From positions 1 through 14,859 of the forward strand of contig CAZPUJ010000318.1 in the NCBI GenBank assembly GCA_964589725.1: a stretch of DNA of 14,859 nt, given 5' to 3'. The position numbers and the translations under genes were made by a program. Under the pieces are notes generated by a model. The model saw nothing but the letters and a program-made list of their open reading frames with translations. It searched no databases and had not been told where the DNA came from. The stretch is from CAYSHJ01 sp964589725. GTDB taxonomy: Bacteria > Planctomycetota > Planctomycetia > Planctomycetales > Planctomycetaceae. Positions 1 through 9,500 of this stretch are shown piece after piece. The first letter of the stretch is position 1, and each line of letters opens with the position of its first letter.

Positions 1-408
1 AAGTCCAACACGTGGGTGAACTACGCGATCCCGATGACCGAGCTGCGCGAATCCATTCGGCAGATTATCAGCGGCAAATTTGAACCCAAGAAGGATCCGC
101 GCACCGAGGAACCGGCCGTGAAACTGCGTCGCTACAAGCCGCTCGATTTCGGCTTTCTGCTGGTGCCCGATGTCGTCGACCGCACGCCCGCCTTCATCGA
201 CGCCGTCCAGTCCGGCAGCGCCTCCGAGATAGCCGGCTTGAAACCGGATGACTTGGTTTTGTTCGTCAACGACGAACTGATTCAGTCCTGCCGCGCGTTG
301 CAGGACGTGTTTGGCAGGCTGGAGTCGGGAGATCGATTGCGGCTTGTCGTGCGTCGCGGGAATGAGTTGGTGAACATCGAGATGCCCGTGCCGCGGAAGA
401 AAGAGTGA
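1..408 (+). CDS. C-terminal part of a trypsin-like serine protease with a PDZ domain (5' end outside window)
   Basis: The reading frame is open from base 1 (K-S-N-T-W-V-N-Y-A-I-P) to the TGA at 406-408, so the gene begins before the window. The GTG at 16 is an internal valine codon, not a start. The first ~15 residues match the end of a trypsin/HtrA-type protease domain, where a GxGFAIP- or NYAIP-like strand precedes a helix. A PDZ domain follows, roughly residues 48-130 of the fragment. It is marked by FGFLLVPDVV, the A-x-x-A-G-L-K-x-D-D helix/turn (SEIAGLKPDD), the VNDELIQS strand and the RLVVRRG strand. HtrA-family proteins are exported proteases that use PDZ domains to bind substrate C-termini or partners. 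The catalytic triad would lie upstream, so activity cannot be judged here. The stop overlaps the next start in GTGA, so the two genes are probably translationally coupled. Confidence 0.8.
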   Translation, partial: KSNTWVNYAIPMTELRESIRQIISGKFEPKKDPRTEEPAVKLRRYKPLDFGFLLVPDVVDRTPAFIDAVQSGSASEIAGLKPDDLVLFVNDELIQSCRALQDVFGRLESGDRLRLVVRRGNELVNIEMPVPRKKE

Positions 409-2513
409 CGATGATGCAGTGCCTTCGAACCCCAACAGAGCTGGGACCGACAATCCGTGGATTGGTCTCTTTCGTCGGATTGATGGCTGCGTTGGTTTGC
501 CTGACTGTCGGCAAAGTGCTGGCTTGGCAGATGGATTCGCGTGAGTTGGAAGAACTCGAGGAAAAGGCCTTCCAGCAGGCGGTGACTCAGGTCGCACCGT
601 CGTTGGTGCGAATTGAGACCGTTGGAGGATTGGATCAAGTTCAGGATTTCTCGGTCGGCAGTGGACCGACCACGGGATTGGTGGTCTCGGCCGATGGGTA
701 CGTCATATCGAGTTCGTTCAACTTCGTTTCCAAGCCGACGTCGATCTTGGTGTCGCTGACCGATGGACGTCGATTGCCAGCGAAATTGGTGGCGAACGAT
801 GTAGCGCGGATGTTGACGCTGTTGAAAATCGAAGCGACCGGCTTGGTGCCGGCCAAAGCGGCGCCGAAGAATTCGTTTCGCGTGGGGCAATGGTCAATCG
901 CGGTCGGCCGAGCGTTGGATGCGACGACCCCCAACGTGTCGGTCGGCATCGTCAGCGCGATCAACCGCATTTGGGGCAAGGCGATTCAGACCGACGCGAA
1001 AGTCTCGCCCGTCAATTACGGCGGCGCGTTGGCCGACGTGGACGGTCGAGTGCTGGGAGTGCTGGTGCCGCTCTCGCCGCAAGACAATTCGCCGGTCGCG
1101 GGGGTCGAGTGGTATGACTCGGGGATTGGCTTCGCGATTCCGCTGGAAGATGTGCTGGCCACGCTGGACCGGCTGAAGGAAGGCAAAGACCTGCGGCCGG
1201 GGCTGGCGGGGTTCACATTCGCGTCGACCGACCTTTTCGGCGGCGAAACGAAGGTCGATCGAGTGCGCTACGACTCGCCGATGTACCGAGCGGGATTCAA
1301 GGACGGCGACCTGATCGTCGAAGTCGATGGCCACAAGGTCATGAGACCGGCTCAAGTGCGGCATGTGTTGGGCAGCAAGCTGGAAGGAGACAAGCTGCCG
1401 ATCAGCGTGCGTCGCGGCGAGCAGACTCTGCAAGCCGAATTGACGCTCGTCGGCGAACTGCCGCCGTTCGAGGCGGGGTTTCTCGGTCTGCTGCCGACTC
1501 GCGAGAAGATCGGTCAACCGAACGGCGAGGGTGTCGGCGTGCGCTGGGTCTATGCGGACAGTCCGGCCGCGAAGAGCGGACTCAAGACACGCGACCGCAT
1601 CGTCAAGTTTCGCGATCAGCCCATCACATCCGCCGTACAACTGACCGATCTCGTCAGCCGTGTTCGTCCGACCGAGAAGGCAAAGGTCGTGATCCGGCGC
1701 GACGACGGCCAGGAGGTCGCGCTCGAAACGACACTGGCGCCGTATCCGGATCAAATTCCCAATGACCTCACCAGTTCCGTGATCGAAGTCGTTCCGGAGG
1801 AAGACAAACCCAGCGACAAGAGGCCTGATGACGACAAGCAGGAGAAGAGAGCCGGTGACAAAGCGGCAACCGACGACAAGGACCGCCCGCGCACTGGCCG
1901 GTTCACCGAACAGATGGCGGACAGCAAGAATTCATACTGGGCGTTCGTGCCTGAGAGCTACAACGCGGCGTTTGCGTATAGTCTGGTCGTGTGGCTGCAT
2001 CCACCGACCGACACACTGGAAGCCACCGTGTACGACTTGTGGAAAATGGATTGCGAGCGCCGCGGCATCATCTTGCTCGGCCCGAAGGCCGCGAGTGTCG
2101 CTGCCGGATGGCAAGCGAATGAGGCGGAGTTCGTGCAAGAAACCGTCGTCACGTTTCAGAAGAAGTACTCGATCGACGCCGGCCGAGTCGTGCTGCACGG
2201 CTTTTCCAACAGCGGCCCGTTCGCCACGCATCTGGCATTCAAGCATCGCGACCTGTTTCGAGGACTCGTGCTCGCCGCCGCGCCAATCATGGAACGTCCC
2301 CCCGAAAACTTGCCGGAATATCGACTGCAATTCCATCTCGTCTGTGGCGCGAAGGACCGTGCGCATCCGTTCATAGACCGGAATGTCGCCAGCTTGAAAG
2401 CTCTCAAATATCCAGCGACTTTTACGAGTCTGCCGGATCTTGAGAATCGCTACCCGAATGCGGGCGGTGTTGATGCCATGGCTCGCTGGGTCGACTCATT
2501 GGACCGGCTGTGA
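405..2513 (+). CDS. Exported trypsin-like pseudo-protease with two PDZ domains and an alpha/beta-hydrolase (esterase-like) domain
   Basis: The protein has 702 residues from the GTG at 405, which overlaps the upstream stop (GTGA). ATG codons at 411 and 414 are alternative starts, and the GGAAG at 396-400 suits any of them. Residues ~18-40 form a hydrophobic signal segment, with a likely cleavage after VLA. Residues ~55-250 follow the HtrA/trypsin fold (VGSGPTTGLVVSADGYV ... TLLKIEA ... VNYGGALADVDGRVLGVLV ... GIGFAIP). The catalytic His position (TNxHVV in the family) reads SSFNFV (103-108), the Asp position (DxAxLKI) reads MLTLLKI (136-142), and the Ser of GNSGGPL is Tyr205 in VNYGGAL. It is therefore probably proteolytically dead. 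PDZ domains lie at ~265-350 (MYRAGFKDGDLIVEVDG) and ~355-445 (AAKSGLKTRDRIVKF). A charged Lys/Asp-rich linker follows (~465-500). Residues ~510-702 resemble PhaC-depolymerase/dienelactone-hydrolase-type esterases, with WLHPP, the nucleophile elbow HGFSNSG (Ser601) and the acid in CGAKD (Asp651). The expected His is apparently Asn681 (LENRYPN). Likely role: an exported partner or regulator of the upstream protease. The function is inferred. Confidence 0.85.
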   Translation: MTMMQCLRTPTELGPTIRGLVSFVGLMAALVCLTVGKVLAWQMDSRELEELEEKAFQQAVTQVAPSLVRIETVGGLDQVQDFSVGSGPTTGLVVSADGYVISSSFNFVSKPTSILVSLTDGRRLPAKLVANDVARMLTLLKIEATGLVPAKAAPKNSFRVGQWSIAVGRALDATTPNVSVGIVSAINRIWGKAIQTDAKVSPVNYGGALADVDGRVLGVLVPLSPQDNSPVAGVEWYDSGIGFAIPLEDVLATLDRLKEGKDLRPGLAGFTFASTDLFGGETKVDRVRYDSPMYRAGFKDGDLIVEVDGHKVMRPAQVRHVLGSKLEGDKLPISVRRGEQTLQAELTLVGELPPFEAGFLGLLPTREKIGQPNGEGVGVRWVYADSPAAKSGLKTRDRIVKFRDQPITSAVQLTDLVSRVRPTEKAKVVIRRDDGQEVALETTLAPYPDQIPNDLTSSVIEVVPEEDKPSDKRPDDDKQEKRAGDKAATDDKDRPRTGRFTEQMADSKNSYWAFVPESYNAAFAYSLVVWLHPPTDTLEATVYDLWKMDCERRGIILLGPKAASVAAGWQANEAEFVQETVVTFQKKYSIDAGRVVLHGFSNSGPFATHLAFKHRDLFRGLVLAAAPIMERPPENLPEYRLQFHLVCGAKDRAHPFIDRNVASLKALKYPATFTSLPDLENRYPNAGGVDAMARWVDSLDRL

Positions 2514-2574
2514 GCGAGCTTCGGAACTCTCACGTCCCGGCTAATTCCCTCGGACGAAACCGATGGAACCTCAA

Positions 2575-2591
2575 AGCGGATTCGATCCGCT
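2575..2591 (+). terminator. Short hairpin downstream of the pseudo-protease gene, possible terminator
   Basis: A perfect 7-bp inverted repeat (AGCGGAT, loop TCG, ATCCGCT) lies 61 bp after the stop codon at 2513. No T-run follows, so it is not a classical intrinsic terminator. It could mark a transcript end, protect a 3' end, or be chance. It is the only clear hairpin I see in the 217-bp spacer before uppP. Confidence 0.3.
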
Positions 2592-2656
2592 GTCGACGTC
2601 CGGCATTCACAGTTCGCCTCGACCGGTCGTGGCAAGACTGATACCGTCCCGCTCGG

Positions 2657-2687
2657 TTGACAGACCGCTTTTCAGCATCGCGAAGAT
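2657..2687 (+). promoter_or_regulatory. Weak candidate promoter for uppP
   Basis: TTGACA at 2657-2662 is a perfect sigma-70-type -35 box. The best -10 candidate, GAAGAT at 2682-2687, has a long 19-bp spacer and only 3 of 6 consensus bases. The placement, just upstream of the uppP ribosome binding site, is reasonable. The -10 is poor, so this is tentative. Confidence 0.2.
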
Positions 2688-2721
2688 TCAGTGTCACGGA
2701 AGTTCGAGTCCGAACACAGGC

Positions 2722-2725
2722 GAGG
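2722..2725 (+). promoter_or_regulatory. Ribosome binding site of uppP (decides the start)
   Basis: GAGG lies 5 nt before the ATG at 2731. The frame stays open upstream to an ATG at 2563, but the extra 56 residues are polar and unlike the family. Homologues begin a few residues before the first membrane segment. The site supports 2731 as the start. Confidence 0.6.
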
Positions 2726-2730
2726 AAGTT

Positions 2731-3531
2731 ATGGACGGAGCGCAGATTTGGCAGACGTTGATTTTGGCCGTGGTGCAAGGCATCACGGAATTCTTGCCGA
2801 TCAGTTCGGACGGTCATTTGGTCATCGTGGGGACGTTGCTGGAAAAAGCGTTTGGAACGCAAGCCGCCAAGGAAGCCAGCTTTCAGATGATGATCGGATT
2901 GCATCTGGGAACGCTGGTGTCGATTGTCGTGGTTTATTGGCGTGCACTGTGGGGGCTGCTCAAGAAACCCCGGTTGTTCACCGCAGTGATCTTGGGGACG
3001 ATCCCTGCAGGCGTGATCGGTCTGGCGTTTCACAATTTTTTTGAGGAGACATTTTCGTCGCCGCTGGTCGCCGGACTGGGTTTGTTCGTCACAGCGGCGT
3101 TCTTGCTGTTGGGGCATCGGCTGGCGATCAACGTGATTGACTTGGATCGGCTGCCGCTCAAGCACGCGATCACCATTGGTTGCTTTCAGGTCATCGCCAT
3201 CTTTCCCGGAATCTCACGATCGGGCACCACGATCGCCGGTGGGTTGATCACCGGATTGACTCAACACGCCGCCACGACGTTCTCCTTCTTGCTGGCAGTG
3301 CCCGTCATTGGCGGAGCGGTCTTGCTCGAAGGGATCAAGATGTTGCGCGGCACCACAACCGGCAATTCACTTCCGCTGTTGGCCTTCGGAGCGTTCGTGT
3401 CGTTCGTGGTCGGTGTGGTCTCGCTACGAGTACTCATTCAGATGGTTTCGAGAGGCAAACTGCATTGGTTCGCGTATTACTGCCTGCTGGTCGGGACCGG
3501 CACAACCGTTTGGCAGTTGTGGCTGAAGTAA
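2731..3531 (+). CDS. uppP: Undecaprenyl-diphosphate phosphatase (UppP/BacA)
   Basis: This integral membrane enzyme removes a phosphate from undecaprenyl diphosphate. It recycles the lipid carrier for peptidoglycan and other envelope glycans, and high levels give bacitracin resistance in many bacteria. The product has 266 residues, within the usual 260-280. It carries both signature regions: QGITEFLPISSDGHLVI (residues 16-32, including Glu20 and His29) and PGISRSGTTIAGGLITG (159-175, with the essential Arg of SRSG at 163). IPAGVIGLAFH (91-101), GCFQVIAIFPG (150-160) and FSFLLAVPVIGGA (184-196) also match the family. About seven or eight hydrophobic segments alternate with short loops. The first motif has Asp27 where E. 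coli BacA has Thr and others Ser. Gln16 stands where E. coli has Glu, a common variant. The gene stands alone on this strand, and its stop is 6 bp from the convergent stop of the 2126-residue gene. Confidence 0.95.
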   Translation: MDGAQIWQTLILAVVQGITEFLPISSDGHLVIVGTLLEKAFGTQAAKEASFQMMIGLHLGTLVSIVVVYWRALWGLLKKPRLFTAVILGTIPAGVIGLAFHNFFEETFSSPLVAGLGLFVTAAFLLLGHRLAINVIDLDRLPLKHAITIGCFQVIAIFPGISRSGTTIAGGLITGLTQHAATTFSFLLAVPVIGGAVLLEGIKMLRGTTTGNSLPLLAFGAFVSFVVGVVSLRVLIQMVSRGKLHWFAYYCLLVGTGTTVWQLWLK

Positions 3532-3537
3532 GCGAAC

Positions 3538-6500
3538 CTAGGGGATGACGTGCGGATTTGAGTCACGCAGGGACACGGCAACTGGGGTTTGGTGCCAGCG
3601 GTGGCGAACAGCGGTGACTGTGGCAAGGACGACCATGCCGAAGCCGATCACGCTGGGAGCGAGACAGCTCCACCAGATGATTCCCAGCGAGGCCCAAGCT
3701 AGAAGCGGACGTGCGGCCAGCCATTCGCCGGTTTCCCAGCGCAGCCACGCTCGGAACAGCGGGATCACGGCGACGATAGACAACGCTGCGATGAACCACG
3801 TCAGCCAGCGGCGGTTGACGACGACGATCGACAGTTGCGCGTTCTGGTCGGGGTCGGCAATCGCCGACCAGGAACTCGGCACCTGCGACCAAGTGTCACT
3901 GACCCAGCGACTGGTCGCGAACGCATCGGAGGTTGGAGACGGAGCCAAATGGACGCGCGAGCGAAGTGATTCGAGGTCCGCCATCTCCGCTTTAACGGCT
4001 TGCAGGCGCAGGCGCGCCATCGCGCCGGAGCCAACCTCGGTGGGCAGTTTTTCAATCAGGTGTTGAGCATCGTCAAAGTCCTCTTGCGCGCGCTGCCAAA
4101 TTCGCTTGAATGAACCGTCGCCGACCGCCGGATGAGCATGCAGGACGCGAAGCAAACTCATCGCGCGTGATAGGCGGCCGTCCCAATCTTCAACACGACG
4201 CGCCCCGCGAGTTGACGAGAGGTCGCTGTGACCCGATGAGATCAGGGTGAGGTCGTGTCGAGCGGGCTTCAAGGCCGCGTCGGTTGGGACAGGCAACTGA
4301 GCATCGTGGCGCGCTATGATGCGATCGCGCGGTGCGGCGTCCGCCGACCAAAAAATAGATAGCCAAACCAAAGGCTCGTTCGGCAGCCCCGATACCGTCA
4401 GCAAGGTGCCCGCGTTGGCCGGCACTTCGCGCGGCGTGTCGCCGACAAACGCCGCCAGCCAATGCACGCCCTCGATAGGCCGTAGTGTCAGCTCCTTCAA
4501 GCCGTTCGGCTGCAACAACAGCCACGTGCGGCCTCGCGAAATCACTCCATCGGCCACCCAAACGGTCGTGTCCATCCACATGGTTTTCGGTGCGGGAGGT
4601 GTTGCGATTCGTTCCGGTTTGATCAATTCCAATGCGGGCATCGCTACTAGAACCTGCGACCACGCCGCTGTCGTCGTCGGCAGGTGTCGACGCACCGATT
4701 CGGACAGTGCCGACGCATCTTGCCGCGGTCGAATTTCGCTCTGCGGCGAAAGCCACGAAGCCATCTCTTCGGCGATCAGCCAACCGTGTTGCCGTTCGCG
4801 CACCTCCAATGCCTGGGGTGGAGCGATTCGCCACGAGGGGACATCGCTAACCAACGGTTGTGTCTCGAACAGGACTTCTCGCGGCGCATCCACTTCGTCC
4901 AACGACTGAACCGTGAGTTCGAATCCGTTCGGCACCGGCCGGCGCGACAGTTCTTTGAGCGCCGGAGAGAGTTTGACGGAACCGTTCGCGGCCCACGAGT
5001 TCGGCCAAAAAAGGCGTGCGGTGATCATGTCGTCGTCGGGAAACCATTCGACGTGCCGCCACAACCAAGCGTTGTTCGGCGCGGGCGCGATGATCGTCCA
5101 CGCCTGGGCGGAGCCGGCGGGCACGTGCGGCGTCAGCTGGACAATGATTGTCGGGCTGCCAGCTTCAACGCGAAACTTTCCGAGAAACAACTCCGGACGA
5201 TCGACGACCGCACCACCGGTCTCGACCGGCATGAGCGGTTGCTCGCGTTCGTCGAGCACTTGGACCTGCCAACTGGGATCGTGCCTCACGCGGACAGAGA
5301 AGTCGGCGATCTCGGAATCGTTAAACCAGCGTGTCGGAATGGTCAGGCGTCCGTCGACTGGCACGGTGTCGCGACCCTGCAGAAAGACGTTTTGAATCCC
5401 GCTCGTCTCGCCGCGCAGGAACAGCGTCAAATGCTGATCGTTGTTCGTCCAGCTCACCAATCGTTCGGCTTCGTCCTCAGTCACGGAAACCTCATCCACA
5501 CGAAATTGCGGAGACAGCGTCAGGTCATGCTGAAACGCCGGCGCGCCGCTGCTCACGGCTTCGGACTTGGTCGTGACTTCCGCGTGCAGTTCCCAATCGA
5601 GCGAACGGCGGCCCAGCTTGAGCAATAATTCCTGACGGACTTTTCGCTGCGGCAACAGGGGTGTGATGTCGAACATCAGGCCCGTGGGCGAGTGCAACTG
5701 CAAGGTGACTTGCGGCGATCGGGGCAAGGTGACGTTGGCCCAGCCTTTCAGGAAGTCGCTTTTTGCGAGCAGCAGCGTGTGCTCCGAAGTGACCGGATCC
5801 GGAACGATTTTGAAACCCGGCAGAGTGGTCAGTCCCAGAGCAAACTTCTGCAGTTTGACTCGTCGACCGTCTGTCGACGTATCGGCCTCGGTGGTCGAAG
5901 GATCAATGTTCCACGGCTCCCAACGCGGATGTTCGGAAGTGCCTAGCGGCGGCTGATGACCGGCGACATCGACCGTGAATTCGCCGGTTTGCGGCTTCAA
6001 GAATTCGATGACGCAGCGCTGCCGACCGTCGCCGAACGATTCGAGCGACCACTGCAAGAGGTCGTCGGCCAGAACGTCACCGTCGCGAATGATCACACCG
6101 CGCGGCAAGACCCACGTCACTTCGTTCACCTGTCCCGACGAAACGGCGTAACGCACGCGGTAGCGTTGCCGCACTGCCGTCGGAGTGAACTCAGCGAGAC
6201 AAAACACGTCGGCATTCACGTCGCCGATCGTGCGCGGTCGAGATGTCCCTGAGCGGCTCCAATCCATCGACCAGTGACTGACTTTGCCAAGCTGAGCAGT
6301 CCAGGTTCCGACCGCGGCGTCAGTGGTCGCTTCACCTCTTCGAGTCGACGTGCCGACGTCTCTCCCTTGCTGCGACTTGACGATCAACTGGCTCGCCAAC
6401 ACGGGCGGAACGGTGAGCTTCAATCGGGAGAGATTGTCTATTGACTGCATGGGTGGCAGCAGCTCGAAGGTGACGCGATGTGTGATCACTTTGGATCGCC

Positions 6501-9500
6501 CATCATCCGTTCGTGGCTGTTCTCGAGCGGGCAAGTCGAGCAAGAGGGCGTCACGCTTCGCGTTGATATCGATTCGATGATCCAGCCCGTCGACCAAGCA
6601 GGAATTCGCTCCGGCCAACGGAACGCTCGCGAATGGGAAGTGGATCTGCACCGGCCTTTCCGAAACTAGCCGATGCACGAAAAACTCCGCCTGTACCGTG
6701 GGCCGCTGGTCATCGAGCTGCACCACGTACCGAGCTGACGCGATCAGCACTTCTGGATCGTTGTCGCGCAGCCGCTGTTCGCGCCAGAGGTCCATCAAAG
6801 CCTTCGGCACAAATGCCCATGGCAATTTCAGGGAAGGCTGGACCAGTTCCGCGAGCGCGTCTGTCGGTGAGTCGACCGGAATCAACACATCGAACGTCGG
6901 GATTTCGGATTTCGGATTTCGGATTTCGGCTTTTGGCTCCTCCGCCGCGAACGTGGAACAAACCAAGCCAGCCGACAGCAGAAATACGCCGCTGACTCGC
7001 TGAATCGCCACAGTCGTCTCGAAGGCGCCGCGAGCCCGCGCGTCACGCGCGGCCGAGTAACTCATGAGCAATCGCCGCGGAATCAGCACGGCGATCAATG
7101 TCCCCATCAAGCAGCCGCCCAGCACTTCGGCATACACCGGCGCCGACAAAACGACTCCCACCGTACATAGCCCCAACCACATCGCCGCGATATGGACTCG
7201 CGCCTGTATGCGAAGCCGCCGCAGTTGGCAACCGATCGACAGGCTGAGCAGCAGACCGATCCACGCCAAAATTCGCACTTGATCGGCATTCCAGGTGATC
7301 CACGGCACCTCGGCCGGCAGCGTCGGAGAGACCGCCACACGAATTTGCCAACCGAGCGGCGCGAATCGCGACGCCGACAGTTCTTCCTGGCGCGGGTGCT
7401 CGTCGGTGAGCCACAATTTCTCCCACGATTGACGCGACATCGGGTTGAACCACTCGAACAGGCTGTCACGTCCCAAGGGACCAAACAAGCGCCGCAACCA
7501 GGATGTCGGGTCCAGCGATTGCAACAACCGCAGGTGACTGGGCTCTTCCACCAGACGTGCGTTCGGAGGCAACGCGAACTGCCAACGAAATCCCAACACC
7601 GGAGCTTCCACACGCGGCACCGGAACGGACTGTCGGTTCCACAGAAAATTGGTATTCGACGGGACTCGATACTGAATCTCCAGCGCCTGCAGGCCCCCTT
7701 GCGGGATCGACGGCAAGCGGAACCGCGAGCCATCGCGTTCGACTTCCGCGCGCACCGCGTTCATGCGAACAGAAACCAATTCCGCCGGTTCCGACAACGT
7801 GAACTCCAAACGCCCGACGCGAGTGACCTGCGCCGCCTGTAACGTGAGCCAATGCACATCGTGCCCATCGCCTCCCGGAAAGATCAGTGATCGCAGCTCC
7901 GCCGACGTCCACACAAGCTGTTCGGTGACGACGGGACTCACCGTGACGCGGCCTGAAGCGGGCGGCGGCTTGTCGCCTACTTTGCCAGAAGTTGTCGCCG
8001 CCGGCACGCCCACCTCACGCGTGAATGCCGCCGTAGGTCGCAGCGGCGTGTTAACCTGTGTGGTGCGACACAACAATGTCGCGGCCGACCACTGCGCCGA
8101 TTCGGACTTCCACAAATCGAATCCCTGCCACGCTTCGGCCAGCGGACTTAGGCCCGTCGGTGCTGGCACCGCCTCGTCCGGCGAGTCCCATCGCCAGCCG
8201 GCGGGGATCGTGACGGCCAACAACTGATCCACGTGACGACAGTCCAATGGCATGAGTCCTTCAAAGGACTCACGCTCCGCCGTAAGCGAACGGGGCCGAC
8301 GTGCCTCGATCCGCAGACGCTGCGTCGAGCGTCCTTCCAACGGTCGCGAAAACTCGCAAATCAACGCTCGCTCCCCCGACGGTTCCGTGACCACATCCCA
8401 ATTCCGAATCTCGCCGGGCGTCGTCTCGGCGAGCGACTGCACGTCGAGAATCTCCCAGCCTGGCGGGACTCGATAGCGCGTCGCGAAGGTTACGCCGGAA
8501 TTCGATTGCCAGTGCCACTCGCCGAACATCCGCCATTCGTTGTCTTGAGCATGCAGCACTTGCAAACAGCGAGCCGATACCTGCGGCTCCGGATACGACA
8601 CGTCCATCGCCAACGACGGGTCGGCCAGGTATTGCAAGAACGAGAGCCGTCGCACATTCGGCGAGTTCGCATCGACTTCGGTGAGCCGCAATCCCACAGG
8701 ACGCATCGCTCGCCAGACCAGCGGTGTGTCGACAGCAACGTTCCAACGTCCGCCGACGAACCAGCCCTCCGACAACATCAATCGTGGCAGTGAGAGCGAC
8801 GGCTCCCACTTGGCCACGGAACCGGCCAGCACCTGCAGCGTACGGAGGCGACCCAGCTGTGGTTCCGGTAAATTGACCTCGATTTGTCGTGCCTGCCCCG
8901 GTACGCGCGGCAAATCGCGCCACGGCAGCCGTAAGTCTGCCGCGAAACCGACCGAGTAGATCGACAAATCGTCGGGGACAGTGAACGTCAAAGTGGCTTT
9001 CGGCGTGTGAAACACCTCGGCTGTGATCTCGCATTGCAGTTCGACTTCCGCCTCGCGAAGCACATACGACGACGTCTGCTCGTAGATGACAACCGACTCC
9101 GTCGGAGCACTCGTGGTCGATTCCATGACAAGCACTTCACAGCGCGACAGACTGCCAAGATCAATTTGCCACAGGTGCCAGCCCCCATCGTCCGTTGAAA
9201 GCGGCCCACGCACTTTCCCAGCCTCGCATTTCACCACATACTTCGCCGGCACGCGCAGTTTGAGTTCGGACACGGTTGCCGAGGCCAACGGCACGTCGAA
9301 TTGCCACGTGCGTTGCAACCGACGGCCTTGCCGCGAGAATTTTCCTTCCAGCCGTCGCTCCGCGGAGTCGACCAACAACAGCGATTCACCCGAAGGAGCC
9401 GTGCCCCAAACGGCATCGCCATCCGACCAACGCAACTCCGAAAGAGCGACATCGAGCGAATCGAGAGACATCAATTCCCGTCGAGCCGCGTTACCATGGA

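Noticed and set aside
16..408. Complete small gene starting at GTG 16
   Set aside because: The frame is open to base 1 and the residues before position 16 continue the protease-domain end, so the gene is truncated by the window edge.
894..1754. A 286-codon minus-strand open frame
   Set aside because: It is a shadow of the pseudo-protease/PDZ gene. Composition is Arg/Asp-rich and no motif or start signal is visible.
2563..2730. 56-residue N-terminal extension of UppP from ATG 2563
   Set aside because: The extension is polar and unlike the family. The ATG at 2731 has GAGG 5 nt upstream and gives the normal length.
4684..5628. A 314-codon plus-strand open frame inside the giant gene
   Set aside because: It is antisense to a continuous, domain-patterned 2126-codon frame. 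Its translation is Arg/Gln-rich with no motif, as expected for a shadow frame in GC-rich DNA.
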